Shown here: one piece after another, positions 45,806 through 54,435 of the stretch
How positions within the stretch are numbered: position 1 is the stretch's first letter
How the letters are laid out: each line of letters starts with the position of its first letter
Origin: Burkholderia sp. OK233
Lineage (GTDB): Bacteria; Pseudomonadota; Gammaproteobacteria; Burkholderiales; Burkholderiaceae
Assembly (NCBI RefSeq): GCF_900230185.1
Contig: NZ_OCSR01000001.1
Coordinates: forward strand, 3,906,001 to 3,970,000
DNA length: 64,000 nucleotides
Reading direction: 5' to 3'
Notes under the pieces: generated by a model
What the model was told of the DNA's origin: nothing
Databases searched by the model: none
What the model saw: the letters and a program-made list of their open reading frames with translations, nothing else
Translations under genes and position numbers: made by a program

Positions 45806-47296
45806 ATGCACGCTTATCCGATTCTCAGTATCGCGATCTGGTTACCGATCCTAGTAGGTCTCCTGGTCCTGGCTATTGGTTCCGACCGGAACCCGGCTCC
45901 GGCGCGCTGGATTGCGCTGATTGGCTCGGTCGTCAGCTTCGTCGTGACGATCCCGCTGATTACTGGTTTTGATTCGAGCACCGCCGATCTGCAGTTCGTC
46001 GAAAAGGCGAACTGGATCGAGCGCTTCAATATCACGTACCACCTGGGTGTCGACGGCATCTCGATGTGGTTCGTCGTGTTGACCGCATTGATTACGGTGA
46101 TCGTCGTGATCTCCGCGTGGGAAGTCATCACGAAGAACGTGGCCCAGTACCTCGCTGCGTTCCTGATCCTGTCCGGCATCATGGTCGGCGTGTTCAGCTC
46201 AGCGGACGGCATGCTGTTCTACGTGTTCTTCGAAGCGACGCTGATCCCGATGTACATCATCATCGGCGTGTGGGGTGGGGCGAACCGCGTGTATGCGGCG
46301 TTCAAGTTCTTCCTGTACACGCTGATGGGCTCGCTGTTGATGCTGGTTGCGTTGCTGTACCTGTACGTCCAGACCGGCACGTTCGATCTGGCTACGTGGC
46401 AGAACGCGCAGATCGGCATGACCCCGCAGATATTGTTATTTATAGCGTTCTTCATGGCCTTCGCCGTGAAGGTGCCGATGTGGCCGGTTCACACGTGGTT
46501 GCCTGACGCCCACGTGGAAGCGCCGACCGGCGGTTCGGTCGTGCTGGCCGCGATCATGCTGAAGCTGGGCGCCTACGGTTTCGTGCGCTTCTCGCTGCCG
46601 ATCGCACCGGACGCAAGCCACTTCCTTGCTCCGGTCGTCATTGCGCTGTCGCTGATTGCAGTGATCTACATCGGTCTGGTCGCGATGGTGCAGACCGACA
46701 TGAAGAAGCTGGTCGCGTATTCGTCGATCGCGCACATGGGTTTTGTGACGCTCGGTTTCTTCATCTTCAATCAGCTAGGCGTGGAAGGCGCGATCGTACA
46801 GATGATCTCGCACGGCTTCGTGTCGGGCGCGATGTTCCTGAGCATCGGCGTGTTGTACGATCGCATGCACTCGCGTCAGATCGCCGATTACGGCGGCGTC
46901 GTCAACGTGATGCCGAAGTTCGCGGCGTTCGTGATGCTGTTTTCGATGGCCAATTGCGGCTTGCCGGGCACGTCCGGTTTTGTCGGCGAGTTCATGGTGA
47001 TTCTGGCTGCTGTCCAGTACAACTTCTGGATCGCAGGCGGTGCGGCTGTCACGCTGATTCTCGGTGCGGGCTACACGCTGTGGATGTATAAACGCGTGTA
47101 CTTCGGCGCGATCGCCAACGATCACGTGAAGGGCCTCCTCGACATCAACCGTCGCGAATTTTTCATGCTGGCAGTGCTCGCTGCACTGACGCTGTTCATG
47201 GGCCTGTATCCGAAGCCCTTTACCGATGTGATGCACGTATCCGTGGAAAACCTCCTCTCCCACGTCGCGCAGTCCAAACTGCCGTTGCCACAGTAA
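45806..47296 (+). CDS. nuoM: NADH-quinone oxidoreductase subunit M
   Basis: A 496-residue antiporter-like subunit with fourteen membrane segments. Marks: FFEATLIPMYIIIGVWGG with the key Glu, AVKVPMWPVHTWLPDAHVEAPTGGSV (central Lys), and AYSSIAHMGFVTLG. ATG 45806 follows GGCGAGGGAC. It pumps protons together with NuoL and NuoN. Confidence 0.97.
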   Translation: MHAYPILSIAIWLPILVGLLVLAIGSDRNPAPARWIALIGSVVSFVVTIPLITGFDSSTADLQFVEKANWIERFNITYHLGVDGISMWFVVLTALITVIVVISAWEVITKNVAQYLAAFLILSGIMVGVFSSADGMLFYVFFEATLIPMYIIIGVWGGANRVYAAFKFFLYTLMGSLLMLVALLYLYVQTGTFDLATWQNAQIGMTPQILLFIAFFMAFAVKVPMWPVHTWLPDAHVEAPTGGSVVLAAIMLKLGAYGFVRFSLPIAPDASHFLAPVVIALSLIAVIYIGLVAMVQTDMKKLVAYSSIAHMGFVTLGFFIFNQLGVEGAIVQMISHGFVSGAMFLSIGVLYDRMHSRQIADYGGVVNVMPKFAAFVMLFSMANCGLPGTSGFVGEFMVILAAVQYNFWIAGGAAVTLILGAGYTLWMYKRVYFGAIANDHVKGLLDINRREFFMLAVLAALTLFMGLYPKPFTDVMHVSVENLLSHVAQSKLPLPQ

Positions 47297-47321
47297 TGCA
47301 GAGCGGAGGAATTTAAAGATC

Positions 47322-48794
47322 ATGCAAAACGCCCCTATGACTGCCCTGTTGCCCGACGCACTGGTGATGCTCGCCGTTGTGGTCGCGTGGCTCAACGACA
47401 CGTTCGTCGGCCAGGCCGGTCGCCGTACCACGTATTTCATCGCGTTCTTCTCGACGCTGATTGCCGGCGTCTGGTTCGCGGTGAACGCGTTCGACCCGCA
47501 GGTTCACTACTTCTTCGGTCACATGTATGTGGTGGATTCGTTCGCCAGCGTGATGAAGGCGGTGGTGACGCTCGGCTACGCAGTGTCGATCGTTTATTCG
47601 CGCCGGTACCTCGAGGATCGCGGACTGTTCCGCGGTGAATTCTTCCTGTTGGGCATGTTCTCGTTGCTCGGTCAGCTCGTGATGATCTCCGGCAACAACT
47701 TCCTGACGCTGTACCTCGGTCTGGAGCTGATGTCGCTGTCGCTGTACGGTGCGATCGCACTGCGTCGTGATGCGGCGCCGTCGAACGAAGCCGCCATGAA
47801 GTACTACGTGCTCGGCGCGCTGGCTTCCGGCTTCCTGCTGTACGGCATTTCCATGCTGTACGGTGCAACCGGTTCGCTCGACCTGAACGAAGTGTTCAAG
47901 GCGATCGGCACGAGCCACTACGATCCGAGCGTGCTGCTGTTCGGCGTGATCTTCATCGTGGCAGGCGTGGCGTTCAAGATGGGCGCGGTGCCGTTCCACA
48001 TGTGGGTGCCTGACGTGTATCAGGGCGCTCCGACGGCCATGACGCTGATGGTCGGCGGCGGTCCGAAGGTGGCGGCATTCGCGTGGGGCCTGCGCTTCCT
48101 CGTGATGGGTCTGCTGCCGCTGGCGGTCGAATGGCAGGAAATGCTGGTGATCCTGGCGGCGCTGTCGCTGATCGTCGGCAACATCACCGGTATCGTGCAA
48201 CGCAACGTCAAGCGGATGCTCGCGTATTCGGCGATCTCGAACATGGGCTTCGTGCTGCTGGGCTTGCTGGCCGGTGTGGTCGACCACAAGACCACGGGCG
48301 CCGCCAACGCGTACGGCTCGGCGATGTACTACAGCATCGTCTACCTGATTACGACGATGGGCACCTTCGGCATCATCATGCTGCTGGCACGCCGCGATTT
48401 CGAAGCGGATACGCTCGAAGACTTCAAGGGGCTGAATCAACGCAGCCCGGTGTTTGCGTTCGTCATGATGGTGATGATGTTCTCGCTCGCCGGCATTCCG
48501 CCCGCGGTCGGCTTCTACGCCAAGCTCGCGGTGTTGCAGGCAACCATGAATGCCGGGTTGACCTGGCTGACCGTATTGGCCGTGATCACATCGCTGTTCG
48601 GCGCGTTCTACTACCTGCGTATCGTCAAGCTGATGTACTTCGACGAACCGCAAGACAAGTCGCCGATCCTCGCCGACACGAGCACGCGTGCATTGCTGGC
48701 GCTCAACGGTGTTGCCGTGCTGGTGCTCGGCATCGTGCCGGATCCGCTGTTGAAGGCCTGTCTGCAGGCTATCCAGCACACGCTGCTGCTCTGA
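47322..48794 (+). CDS. nuoN: NADH-quinone oxidoreductase subunit N
   Basis: A 490-residue antiporter-like subunit closing the nuo set. Marks: LYLGLELMSLSLYGAIALRRD, FKMGAVPFHMWVPDVYQGAPTAMT and MLAYSAISNMGFVLLG. ATG 47322 follows GCGGAGG. The last base of its stop codon TGA is the first base of the next ATG, so a fifteenth gene is coupled to the operon. Confidence 0.97.
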   Translation: MQNAPMTALLPDALVMLAVVVAWLNDTFVGQAGRRTTYFIAFFSTLIAGVWFAVNAFDPQVHYFFGHMYVVDSFASVMKAVVTLGYAVSIVYSRRYLEDRGLFRGEFFLLGMFSLLGQLVMISGNNFLTLYLGLELMSLSLYGAIALRRDAAPSNEAAMKYYVLGALASGFLLYGISMLYGATGSLDLNEVFKAIGTSHYDPSVLLFGVIFIVAGVAFKMGAVPFHMWVPDVYQGAPTAMTLMVGGGPKVAAFAWGLRFLVMGLLPLAVEWQEMLVILAALSLIVGNITGIVQRNVKRMLAYSAISNMGFVLLGLLAGVVDHKTTGAANAYGSAMYYSIVYLITTMGTFGIIMLLARRDFEADTLEDFKGLNQRSPVFAFVMMVMMFSLAGIPPAVGFYAKLAVLQATMNAGLTWLTVLAVITSLFGAFYYLRIVKLMYFDEPQDKSPILADTSTRALLALNGVAVLVLGIVPDPLLKACLQAIQHTLLL

Positions 48795-49090
48795 TGTCGG
48801 CTGCGGGTTGGTTTATCGTGTTGTTGGCGCTGGTCGGCGCCAACCTGCCGTTCCTGAATCAGCGTCTCTTTGCCGCCGTGCCGTTGAAAGCGGTGAAGAA
48901 GAGCGCCTGGATCCGGATTGCCGAGTTGATCGTGCTGTACTTTGTGGTCGGCGCGCTCGGTTTCCTGCTGGAAGCGCGCGCGGGTAACCGCTTCGAACAG
49001 GGGTGGCAGTTCTACGCGATCACGTTCGCGTTGTTCGTCGTGTTCGCGTTCCCCGGCTTTACCTTCCAGTATCTCGTCAAACGTCGTTGA
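48794..49090 (+). CDS. DUF2818 small membrane protein, coupled to nuoN
   Basis: A 98-residue protein with three hydrophobic segments (about 5-22, 41-60 and 75-92) and a basic end. DUF2818 is found mainly in betaproteobacteria directly after nuoN, as far as I know. The overlap ATGA-type junction (A shared at 48794) shows it is expressed with complex I. It may be an accessory or assembly factor, but no function is established. Confidence 0.85.
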   Translation: MSAAGWFIVLLALVGANLPFLNQRLFAAVPLKAVKKSAWIRIAELIVLYFVVGALGFLLEARAGNRFEQGWQFYAITFALFVVFAFPGFTFQYLVKRR

Positions 49091-49132
49091 CGGCGTCTCG
49101 CCGTCGCGCACCACGCTGTCCTGAGGTCGCAC

Positions 49133-49717
49133 ATGGCTGAACTTCCCGATCACGACGCTGCGCTCACCGAGACCTGTCTCGAAAGCAAAACGATCCATCA
49201 AGGGCCATTCCTGACGCTCAAGTGCGATACGGTCCGCTTGCCCGACGGTAAGCAGGCCACTCGCGAGTACGTTCAGCATCCGGGCGCCGTGATGGTGATT
49301 CCGCTATTCGACGACGGTCGCGTGTTGCTGGAAAGCCAGTACCGCTATCCGATGGGCAAGGTGATGGTCGAGTATCCCGCGGGCAAGCTCGATCCGAACG
49401 AAGGCGCGCTGGCCTGCGCGAAACGCGAGTTGCAGGAAGAGACCGGCTATACGGCGCGCGAGTATATTTATCTGACGCGCATTCATCCGATCATTTCCTA
49501 TTCGACCGAATTCATCGATATTTACCTGGCGCGTGGACTGACTGCCGGCGAGCGCAAACTCGACGACGGCGAATTCCTCGAACTGTTCACGGCCAGCGTC
49601 ACCGATATGCTGGAATGGGTACGCACGGGCAAGGTGACGGACGTGAAAACCATCATTGGCACGTTCTGGCTGGAGAAGGTCTTGTCGGGTACCTGGCCAA
49701 TGGCCGAGCCGCAATAG
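49133..49717 (+). CDS. Nudix hydrolase (ADP-ribose pyrophosphatase type)
   Basis: A 194-residue Nudix protein. The complete box G-x5-E-x7-R-E-x2-E-E-x-G is at residues 84-106 (G84, E90, R98, E99, E102, E103). The AREYVQHPGAVMVIPL segment before it is typical of the ADP-ribose pyrophosphatase NudF group. It hydrolyses nucleoside-diphosphate derivatives such as ADP-ribose with Mg2+. It follows DUF2818 by 42 bases and may share the operon. A terminator follows at 49777. Confidence 0.93.
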   Translation: MAELPDHDAALTETCLESKTIHQGPFLTLKCDTVRLPDGKQATREYVQHPGAVMVIPLFDDGRVLLESQYRYPMGKVMVEYPAGKLDPNEGALACAKRELQEETGYTAREYIYLTRIHPIISYSTEFIDIYLARGLTAGERKLDDGEFLELFTASVTDMLEWVRTGKVTDVKTIIGTFWLEKVLSGTWPMAEPQ

Positions 49718-49776
49718 CGCGCTCAGTTCAGAACGCAGAACGGGCGCGCGTCGCAAGCCGGTTAGAAAATCCGCGG

Positions 49777-49813
49777 AAAAAGCCCCTATTGGTCTACGAC
49801 CGGCAGGGGCTTT
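49777..49813 (+). terminator. Terminator after the Nudix gene
   Basis: AAGCCCCT pairs with AGGGGCTT; an inner GGTC/GACC stem extends it. A run of T follows. Confidence 0.75.
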
Positions 49814-49996
49814 GTCATTGTGGGCACGATATTGACTAAATGCGTTACCCCCGTGTCCGGAAAACGGGTTCCAGTCCTATGCCATCTGACAGTCTCGCCC
49901 CATAGCCGTTGTCACTCTAGTATCGACGTCTGGCAACGGTGTTTGTTATCGCACTTATTTTGGATAACGAAGGGTGTGGGATGTGTTCGATTATGG

Positions 49997-50038
49997 CCGC
50001 CCGCGTATGGTTGTCACTTGACAACCATACGCGGGCGG
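49997..50038. promoter_or_regulatory. 20-bp inverted repeat upstream of the small-gene pair
   Basis: Arms 49997-50016 and 50019-50038 are exact reverse complements (starting CCGCCCGCGTATGG) with a two-base centre. It ends 19 bases before the ATG at 50058, covering the leader. It has no following T run, so it is more likely an operator, a translation-blocking hairpin, or both, than a terminator. Confidence 0.7.
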
Positions 50039-50057
50039 ACTAAATTGGAGGGTATAG

Positions 50058-50306
50058 ATGGTTCGTGGAGTCCATTCAAAGAAAGAGGTCGAGGCCGCGC
50101 TGGCTTACGCGGAAAGAAACGGCTGGCGTGTGCAAGGCGGCGGCAAAGGTCACGCATGGGGAAAGATTTACTGTCCTTACAACGACGCGGAATGCCGTTG
50201 CGGCGAGTTCTGTATCTCGAGCGTGTGGAGTACGCCAAAGAATCCCGGCAATCACGCAAAGCACCTCAGGCGCATTGTCGACAACTGCACGACACGTCGG
50301 CAGTAA
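50058..50306 (+). CDS. HicA-like small protein, toxin candidate
   Basis: An 82-residue protein. The layout, an N-terminal helix KKEVEAALAYAERNGWRV, then GGGKGHAWGKIYCP with a central His32, then NPGNHAKHLRRIVDNC, resembles HicA-type RNA-binding/mRNA interferase folds (small dsRBD-like protein with one catalytic His), although the sequence is not plain HicA. Four Cys (39, 46, 48, 52) are grouped in CPYNDAECRCGEFC and may bind metal. An excellent GGAGGG site precedes ATG 50058. It is followed 49 bases on by an HTH protein gene. Function is inferred from size, fold hints and context only. Confidence 0.7.
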   Translation: MVRGVHSKKEVEAALAYAERNGWRVQGGGKGHAWGKIYCPYNDAECRCGEFCISSVWSTPKNPGNHAKHLRRIVDNCTTRRQ

Positions 50307-50355
50307 AAGTGTTCGAAGGGCAAAGCCCGCAGCTGAATGAAGGTAGGAGTAGCTT

Positions 50356-50880
50356 ATGGAATATGTGTTCACCTTGAAGTACCGGCTCGCGGCTGAAGAT
50401 TGCGATCTTGACGAGATCGTCGAGCGGCTGGGCGAGGCCGGATGCGAGGACGCTACGATCGGCGTGGGGCAACCGGGGCGCATGGCGCTTGTTTTTGCTC
50501 GCGAAGGCGCGTCGGCGTTCGAAGCGCTCGTCAGTGCACTCAAAGATATCAAGCAGGCAGTGCCGTCTGCGCGTCTTGTCGAGGCGGGGCCAGATTTCGT
50601 CGGCCTTACGGATGTCGCTGAGGTCGCGGGCGTGTCACGGCAAAACATGCGTAAGTTGATGCTGAGCCACGCAATCGACTTTCCGCCGCCGGTTCACGAG
50701 GGCAGTGCATCGGTGTGGCATCTGTCGGACATCCTTGGCTGGCTGACCGCGCGTGGCGGTTATGACATCAAGGTGGACGTATTCGACGTCGCGAAATCGG
50801 CCAAACAGATCAATCTTGCCAAAGAGGCGCGCGAACTCGAACCGCAGCTTAACCGCCGGCTCGAATTTCTGGTGGCTTAA
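50356..50880 (+). CDS. HTH DNA-binding protein, antitoxin/regulator candidate
   Basis: A 174-residue protein in two parts. Residues 1-75 alternate strands and helices (FTLKYRLA, DLDEIVERLGEAG, ATIGVGQPGRMALVFA, AFEALVSALKDIKQAVP), as in a ferredoxin-like beta-alpha-beta fold. Residues 81-102 form an AlpA/MerR-like helix-turn-helix (FVGLTDVAEVAGVSRQN), and WHLSDILGWL supports it. The C-terminus is helical and charged. It begins after GGAG and is co-directional with the HicA-like gene. A role as antitoxin and autorepressor binding the 49997-50038 repeat is inference. Confidence 0.72.
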   Translation: MEYVFTLKYRLAAEDCDLDEIVERLGEAGCEDATIGVGQPGRMALVFAREGASAFEALVSALKDIKQAVPSARLVEAGPDFVGLTDVAEVAGVSRQNMRKLMLSHAIDFPPPVHEGSASVWHLSDILGWLTARGGYDIKVDVFDVAKSAKQINLAKEARELEPQLNRRLEFLVA

Positions 50881-51132
50881 AAGGTGCGCAGCGGCCAGCT
50901 GCGCGAACCCGCGAGCTCCACACGACCAGCGCGCGCTTTTTGTTTACGGACTCGGTGTGCCGTTCACCGATTGAGCGACCTTCGGCAGCCCTCTGCGCAA
51001 AGCGTTAAAATCGCGCACCGCGTTCGATTTGTCAGCGACGCCTGGCGTCAACGCGCCGTCCGTAAAAATTTACGAACGACCGTTCACAAATTTCCATTTT
51101 GCGCTAAACTGGCACGTAAGCCCTGATTCCAC

Positions 51133-51558
51133 ATGAAGGTCCTCGATTTACAGTGTCCGCATGGCCATCGGTTCGAAGGCTGGTTTGCTTCGGCTGATGA
51201 CTTCGAGTCGCAGCAGTCCCGCAAGCTCGTCGAATGTCCGATCTGCGGTGCGAATGAAGTGAGCCGTTTGCCGTCGGCGCCCCGACTGAATCTGTCGGGC
51301 GCGACCGAAGCGAAAGCCCCTGCGGATGCGGGAGAAATGCAGGCGCGCGTCATGCGTGCCTTGCGCGAGGTACTGGAAAAGACTGAGAACGTGGGCGACC
51401 GCTTCGCCGAGGAAGCACGGCGCATTCATTACAACGAAGCGCCTGCACGCAATATTCGCGGTGTCACGACACCGGAAGACGCGAAAGCTTTGGTCGAAGA
51501 AGGCATCGAAGTGATGCCGCTGCCGGTCCCGGCTGCCTTGAAGGAACCGCTGCAATAG
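51133..51558 (+). CDS. DUF1178 family protein
   Basis: A 141-residue protein starting MKVLDLQCPHGHRFEGWF with a CxxH and a later ECPICGAN (CxxC), so the N-terminal part resembles a zinc ribbon. The remainder is charged (ARVMRALREVLEKTENVG, EARRIHYNEAPARNIRG). DUF1178 is conserved in proteobacteria without known function. It lies ahead of the acyl-CoA dehydrogenase genes by 48 bases and may be in their operon. Confidence 0.88.
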   Translation: MKVLDLQCPHGHRFEGWFASADDFESQQSRKLVECPICGANEVSRLPSAPRLNLSGATEAKAPADAGEMQARVMRALREVLEKTENVGDRFAEEARRIHYNEAPARNIRGVTTPEDAKALVEEGIEVMPLPVPAALKEPLQ

Positions 51559-51606
51559 CGCAGTGGCTCACTGGCAGCGGGCGGTTGCGGCCAGGAGACA
51601 CGACGC

Positions 51607-52803
51607 ATGAATCTGGACTATTCCCCCGCTGACGACGCATTCCGCGCCGACATCCGCGCATGGCTCGAAGCGAATCTGCCTCGCGAGCTGAGCGACAAAG
51701 TACTCAATCACAAGCGTCTGAGCCGCGAAGACTTCGCGGGTTGGCACAAGCTGCTCGGCACGCGCGGCTGGTCGGTCATCGCGTGGCCGAAAGAATACGG
51801 CGGCCCGGGCTGGGACGCGACCCAACGGCATATCTGGGACGAAGAGTGCGCGCGTATTGGTGCGCCGTCCGTGCTGCCGTTCGGCGTCTCGATGGTCGCG
51901 CCCGTGCTGATGAAGTACGGCAATGAAGCGCAGAAACGCCACTATCTGCCGCGCATTCTCGACGGCACGGACTGGTGGTGTCAGGGCTACTCCGAACCGG
52001 GCTCCGGTTCCGACCTGGCCTCATTGCGCACGCGCGCCGAGCGCGTTGGCGATCACTATGTGGTCAACGGTCAGAAAACCTGGACTACGCTCGGCCAGTA
52101 CGCCGACATGATGTTCTGCCTCGTGCGCACCGATAGCGGTGCGAAAAAGCAGGAGGGCATCTCGTTCCTGCTGATCGACATGAAAACGCCCGGTATTACA
52201 GTGCGCCCGATCATCACGCTGGACGAAGACCACGAAGTCAACGAAGTCTTTTTCGAAGACGTGAAAGTGCCGGTCGAGAATCTGGTCGGCGAAGAGAATC
52301 GTGGCTGGACCTATGCGAAGTACCTGCTCGGGCACGAACGCACCGGTATTGCGCGCGTCGGGCAATCGAAGCGCGAACTCGTATTCCTGAAGCGCCTCGC
52401 GCTGGATCAGAAGAAGAACGGCAAGCCGTTGCTGCATGATCCTGTGTTCGCCGCGAAAGTCGCGAGCCTCGAGATCGAACTGATGGCGCTCGAAGTCACC
52501 GTTCAACGTGTGGTCGCCAACGAAACGGGCGGACGTGGGCCGGGGCCGGAAGCCTCGATGCTCAAGATCAAGGGCACGGAAGTACAGCAGGCGCTGACCG
52601 AACTGATGTTCGAAGCGGTCGGTCCGCTCGCCGCGCCATTCGACGTGCCATTCCTTGAAGGCGAACGCGAACATAGCCTCGCCGGTGACGATGACGCCGC
52701 ACCGCTGGCCGCGTACTACTTCAACTTCCGCAAGACGTCGATTTACGGCGGCTCGAACGAAATTCAAAAGAACATCATCGCGCAGATGATTCTCGGACTC
52801 TGA
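51607..52803 (+). CDS. Acyl-CoA dehydrogenase, large chain type
   Basis: A 398-residue flavoprotein. It has the FAD/acyl site sequence GYSEPGSGSDLASLRTRAE (the usual YTEP variant), the VNGQKTWTTL strand and the C-terminal signature FRKTSIYGGSNEIQKNIIAQ. It dehydrogenates acyl-CoA at the alpha-beta bond. A second dehydrogenase gene begins 10 bases later; such pairs (as in PimC/PimD or steroid FadE pairs) form heterotetramers. Substrate is unknown; a bulky or dicarboxylic acyl-CoA is likely for this type. Confidence 0.92.
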   Translation: MNLDYSPADDAFRADIRAWLEANLPRELSDKVLNHKRLSREDFAGWHKLLGTRGWSVIAWPKEYGGPGWDATQRHIWDEECARIGAPSVLPFGVSMVAPVLMKYGNEAQKRHYLPRILDGTDWWCQGYSEPGSGSDLASLRTRAERVGDHYVVNGQKTWTTLGQYADMMFCLVRTDSGAKKQEGISFLLIDMKTPGITVRPIITLDEDHEVNEVFFEDVKVPVENLVGEENRGWTYAKYLLGHERTGIARVGQSKRELVFLKRLALDQKKNGKPLLHDPVFAAKVASLEIELMALEVTVQRVVANETGGRGPGPEASMLKIKGTEVQQALTELMFEAVGPLAAPFDVPFLEGEREHSLAGDDDAAPLAAYYFNFRKTSIYGGSNEIQKNIIAQMILGL

Positions 52804-52813
52804 GGAGCGGCGC

Positions 52814-53941
52814 ATGGACTTCACTTTCAACGACGAACAACAGCAATTTGCTGACGCATTGCGCCGCTACCTTGACAGGAGCTACGGGTTCGAAGCGCGC
52901 CAGGCGATCGTGCAATCGGAAACCGGTGTGTCGGATGCGCACTGGACAGCTTTTACCGAACTGGGCCTGACTGCCTTGCCGGTGCCGGAAGCGCAGGGTG
53001 GCTTCAACGGCAGCCCGATCGACATGCTGGTGGTCATGCAGGAGCTCGGGCGTGCTCTGGTGGTCGAGCCGTATTGGGCGACCGCTGTGGGTATCGAGGC
53101 GCTGCGGCTGGCGGGCAACGGGCAAGGCGAAGACGCGTCGCTACTCGAACGCGCGGCCCAGGGCGAGACCAGGTTGGCAGTGGCATTTCACGAGCCGCAC
53201 GCACGCTACGACCTGTTCGAAGTTGAGACAGTTGCGAACGGGCAGGGCGATCAGCAGACGTTGACCGGCACGAAGTCGGTTGTGCTGCACGGCGCGCAAG
53301 CGGATTACTGGATCGTGCCGGCTCGGCTGAATGGCGAGATCGCGCTCTTTGTCGTCGGCCGCGATGCGGCCGGTGTCAAAGTCACTGACTACCGCACAAT
53401 CGACGGCCAGCGCGCCGCGACACTCGAGTTCGATGGCACGCCTGCACGCCAGCTCACCGGCAAACATTCGGGTGCCGCGGCGCTCGAGCACATCGCAGAC
53501 TACGGCACGGTATTGCTGTGCGCGGAAGCGGTCGGCGCGCTCGACGCACTGAACCACGCAACCGGCGAGTACACCAAGACGCGCCAGCAGTTCGGCCAGC
53601 CGATTGCACGTTTTCAGGCGCTACAGCATCGCATGGTCGAGATGTTGATTCACGCCGAGCAGGCGCGTTCGATCACTTACCTGGCGGCCGTGCGTTACAC
53701 CAGCGCAGACGCCGACGAACGTCGCCGTGCCATCTCCGCAGCGAAGGCGCGGGTCGGCCAGGCCGCCCGTTTCGTCGGTCAGCAGGCGGTGCAGTTGCAC
53801 GGCGGCATGGGCGTCACGAACGAAGTCGCCGCGGCGCATCTGTTCAAACGTCTTGCTATCATCGAAACCACATTGGGCGATGTCGATCACCATCTCGCGC
53901 GGTTCGCCGCGCTGCCCGGCTTTGTCTCGACCGAAGTCTGA
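52814..53941 (+). CDS. Acyl-CoA dehydrogenase, small chain type
   Basis: A 375-residue acyl-CoA dehydrogenase-like protein beginning MDFTFNDEQQQFADALRRYLD. Marks: LGLTALPVPEAQGGF, TRQQFGQPIARFQALQHRMVEM and QLHGGMGVTNEVAAAHLFKRL. It lacks the usual EPGSGSD loop seen in its neighbour (the corresponding stretch is FHEPHARYDLFEV), so I infer it is the partner subunit of a heteromeric dehydrogenase. It is separated from the first gene by 10 bases. Confidence 0.9.
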   Translation: MDFTFNDEQQQFADALRRYLDRSYGFEARQAIVQSETGVSDAHWTAFTELGLTALPVPEAQGGFNGSPIDMLVVMQELGRALVVEPYWATAVGIEALRLAGNGQGEDASLLERAAQGETRLAVAFHEPHARYDLFEVETVANGQGDQQTLTGTKSVVLHGAQADYWIVPARLNGEIALFVVGRDAAGVKVTDYRTIDGQRAATLEFDGTPARQLTGKHSGAAALEHIADYGTVLLCAEAVGALDALNHATGEYTKTRQQFGQPIARFQALQHRMVEMLIHAEQARSITYLAAVRYTSADADERRRAISAAKARVGQAARFVGQQAVQLHGGMGVTNEVAAAHLFKRLAIIETTLGDVDHHLARFAALPGFVSTEV

Positions 53942-53976
53942 TCAGCCGGTCGAATCGGATAAGAAAGAGGTGTGCG

Positions 53977-54435
53977 ATGGGTCTGAGTTACGAGGACATG
54001 GTAGTCGGCACGACTACGGAAATCGGTAAGCATACTTTCACGCGTGAAGAGATCGTCGAGTTCGCGGAGAAGTTCGATCCGCAGCCGTTTCACCTGGACG
54101 AGGCTGCAGCCGCAGCTTCGCCATTTCGCGGACTGGTCGCAAGCGGCTGGCATACCTGTTCGGTCATGATGGGCATGCTGGTGCGCAACGCGATCGCGGG
54201 TTCCACGTCGATGGGCTCGCCCGGTATCGACGAGATCCGCTGGTTGAAGCCGGTGCGTGTCGGCGACACGATCACGATGATGAACGCGGTGCTCGACAAA
54301 CGTGTTTCGGAGAGTAAGCCGGATCGCGGCATCGTTTCGACGCAGTGGGAAGGCGTCAACCAGCACGGCGAAACCGTGATTACGGTGCGTTCGAAAGGGT
54401 TATTCGGACTGCGCAATCCGGGCACCGCGTCATGA
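53977..54435 (+). CDS. MaoC family hydratase (first of a pair)
   Basis: A 152-residue hot-dog protein starting MGLSYEDMVVGTTTEIG. The R-hydratase-type motif EFAEKFDPQPFHLDEAAAA places the catalytic Asp/His pair, and FRGLVASGWHTCSVMMG follows. Family enzymes hydrate enoyl-CoA. It overlaps the next MaoC gene by 4 bases. With the two dehydrogenases it forms the second step of a beta-oxidation-like path. Confidence 0.9.
   Translation: MGLSYEDMVVGTTTEIGKHTFTREEIVEFAEKFDPQPFHLDEAAAAASPFRGLVASGWHTCSVMMGMLVRNAIAGSTSMGSPGIDEIRWLKPVRVGDTITMMNAVLDKRVSESKPDRGIVSTQWEGVNQHGETVITVRSKGLFGLRNPGTAS

Larger units (their letters stand above)
49718..50057 (+). other. Intergenic region before the two-gene module
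   Basis: This 340-base gap contains the terminator of the Nudix gene (49777-49813), a GTTATC/GATAAC dyad (49945-49968) and the 20-bp inverted repeat (49997-50038) just before the first small gene. No -10/-35 pair is convincing. Confidence 0.6.
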
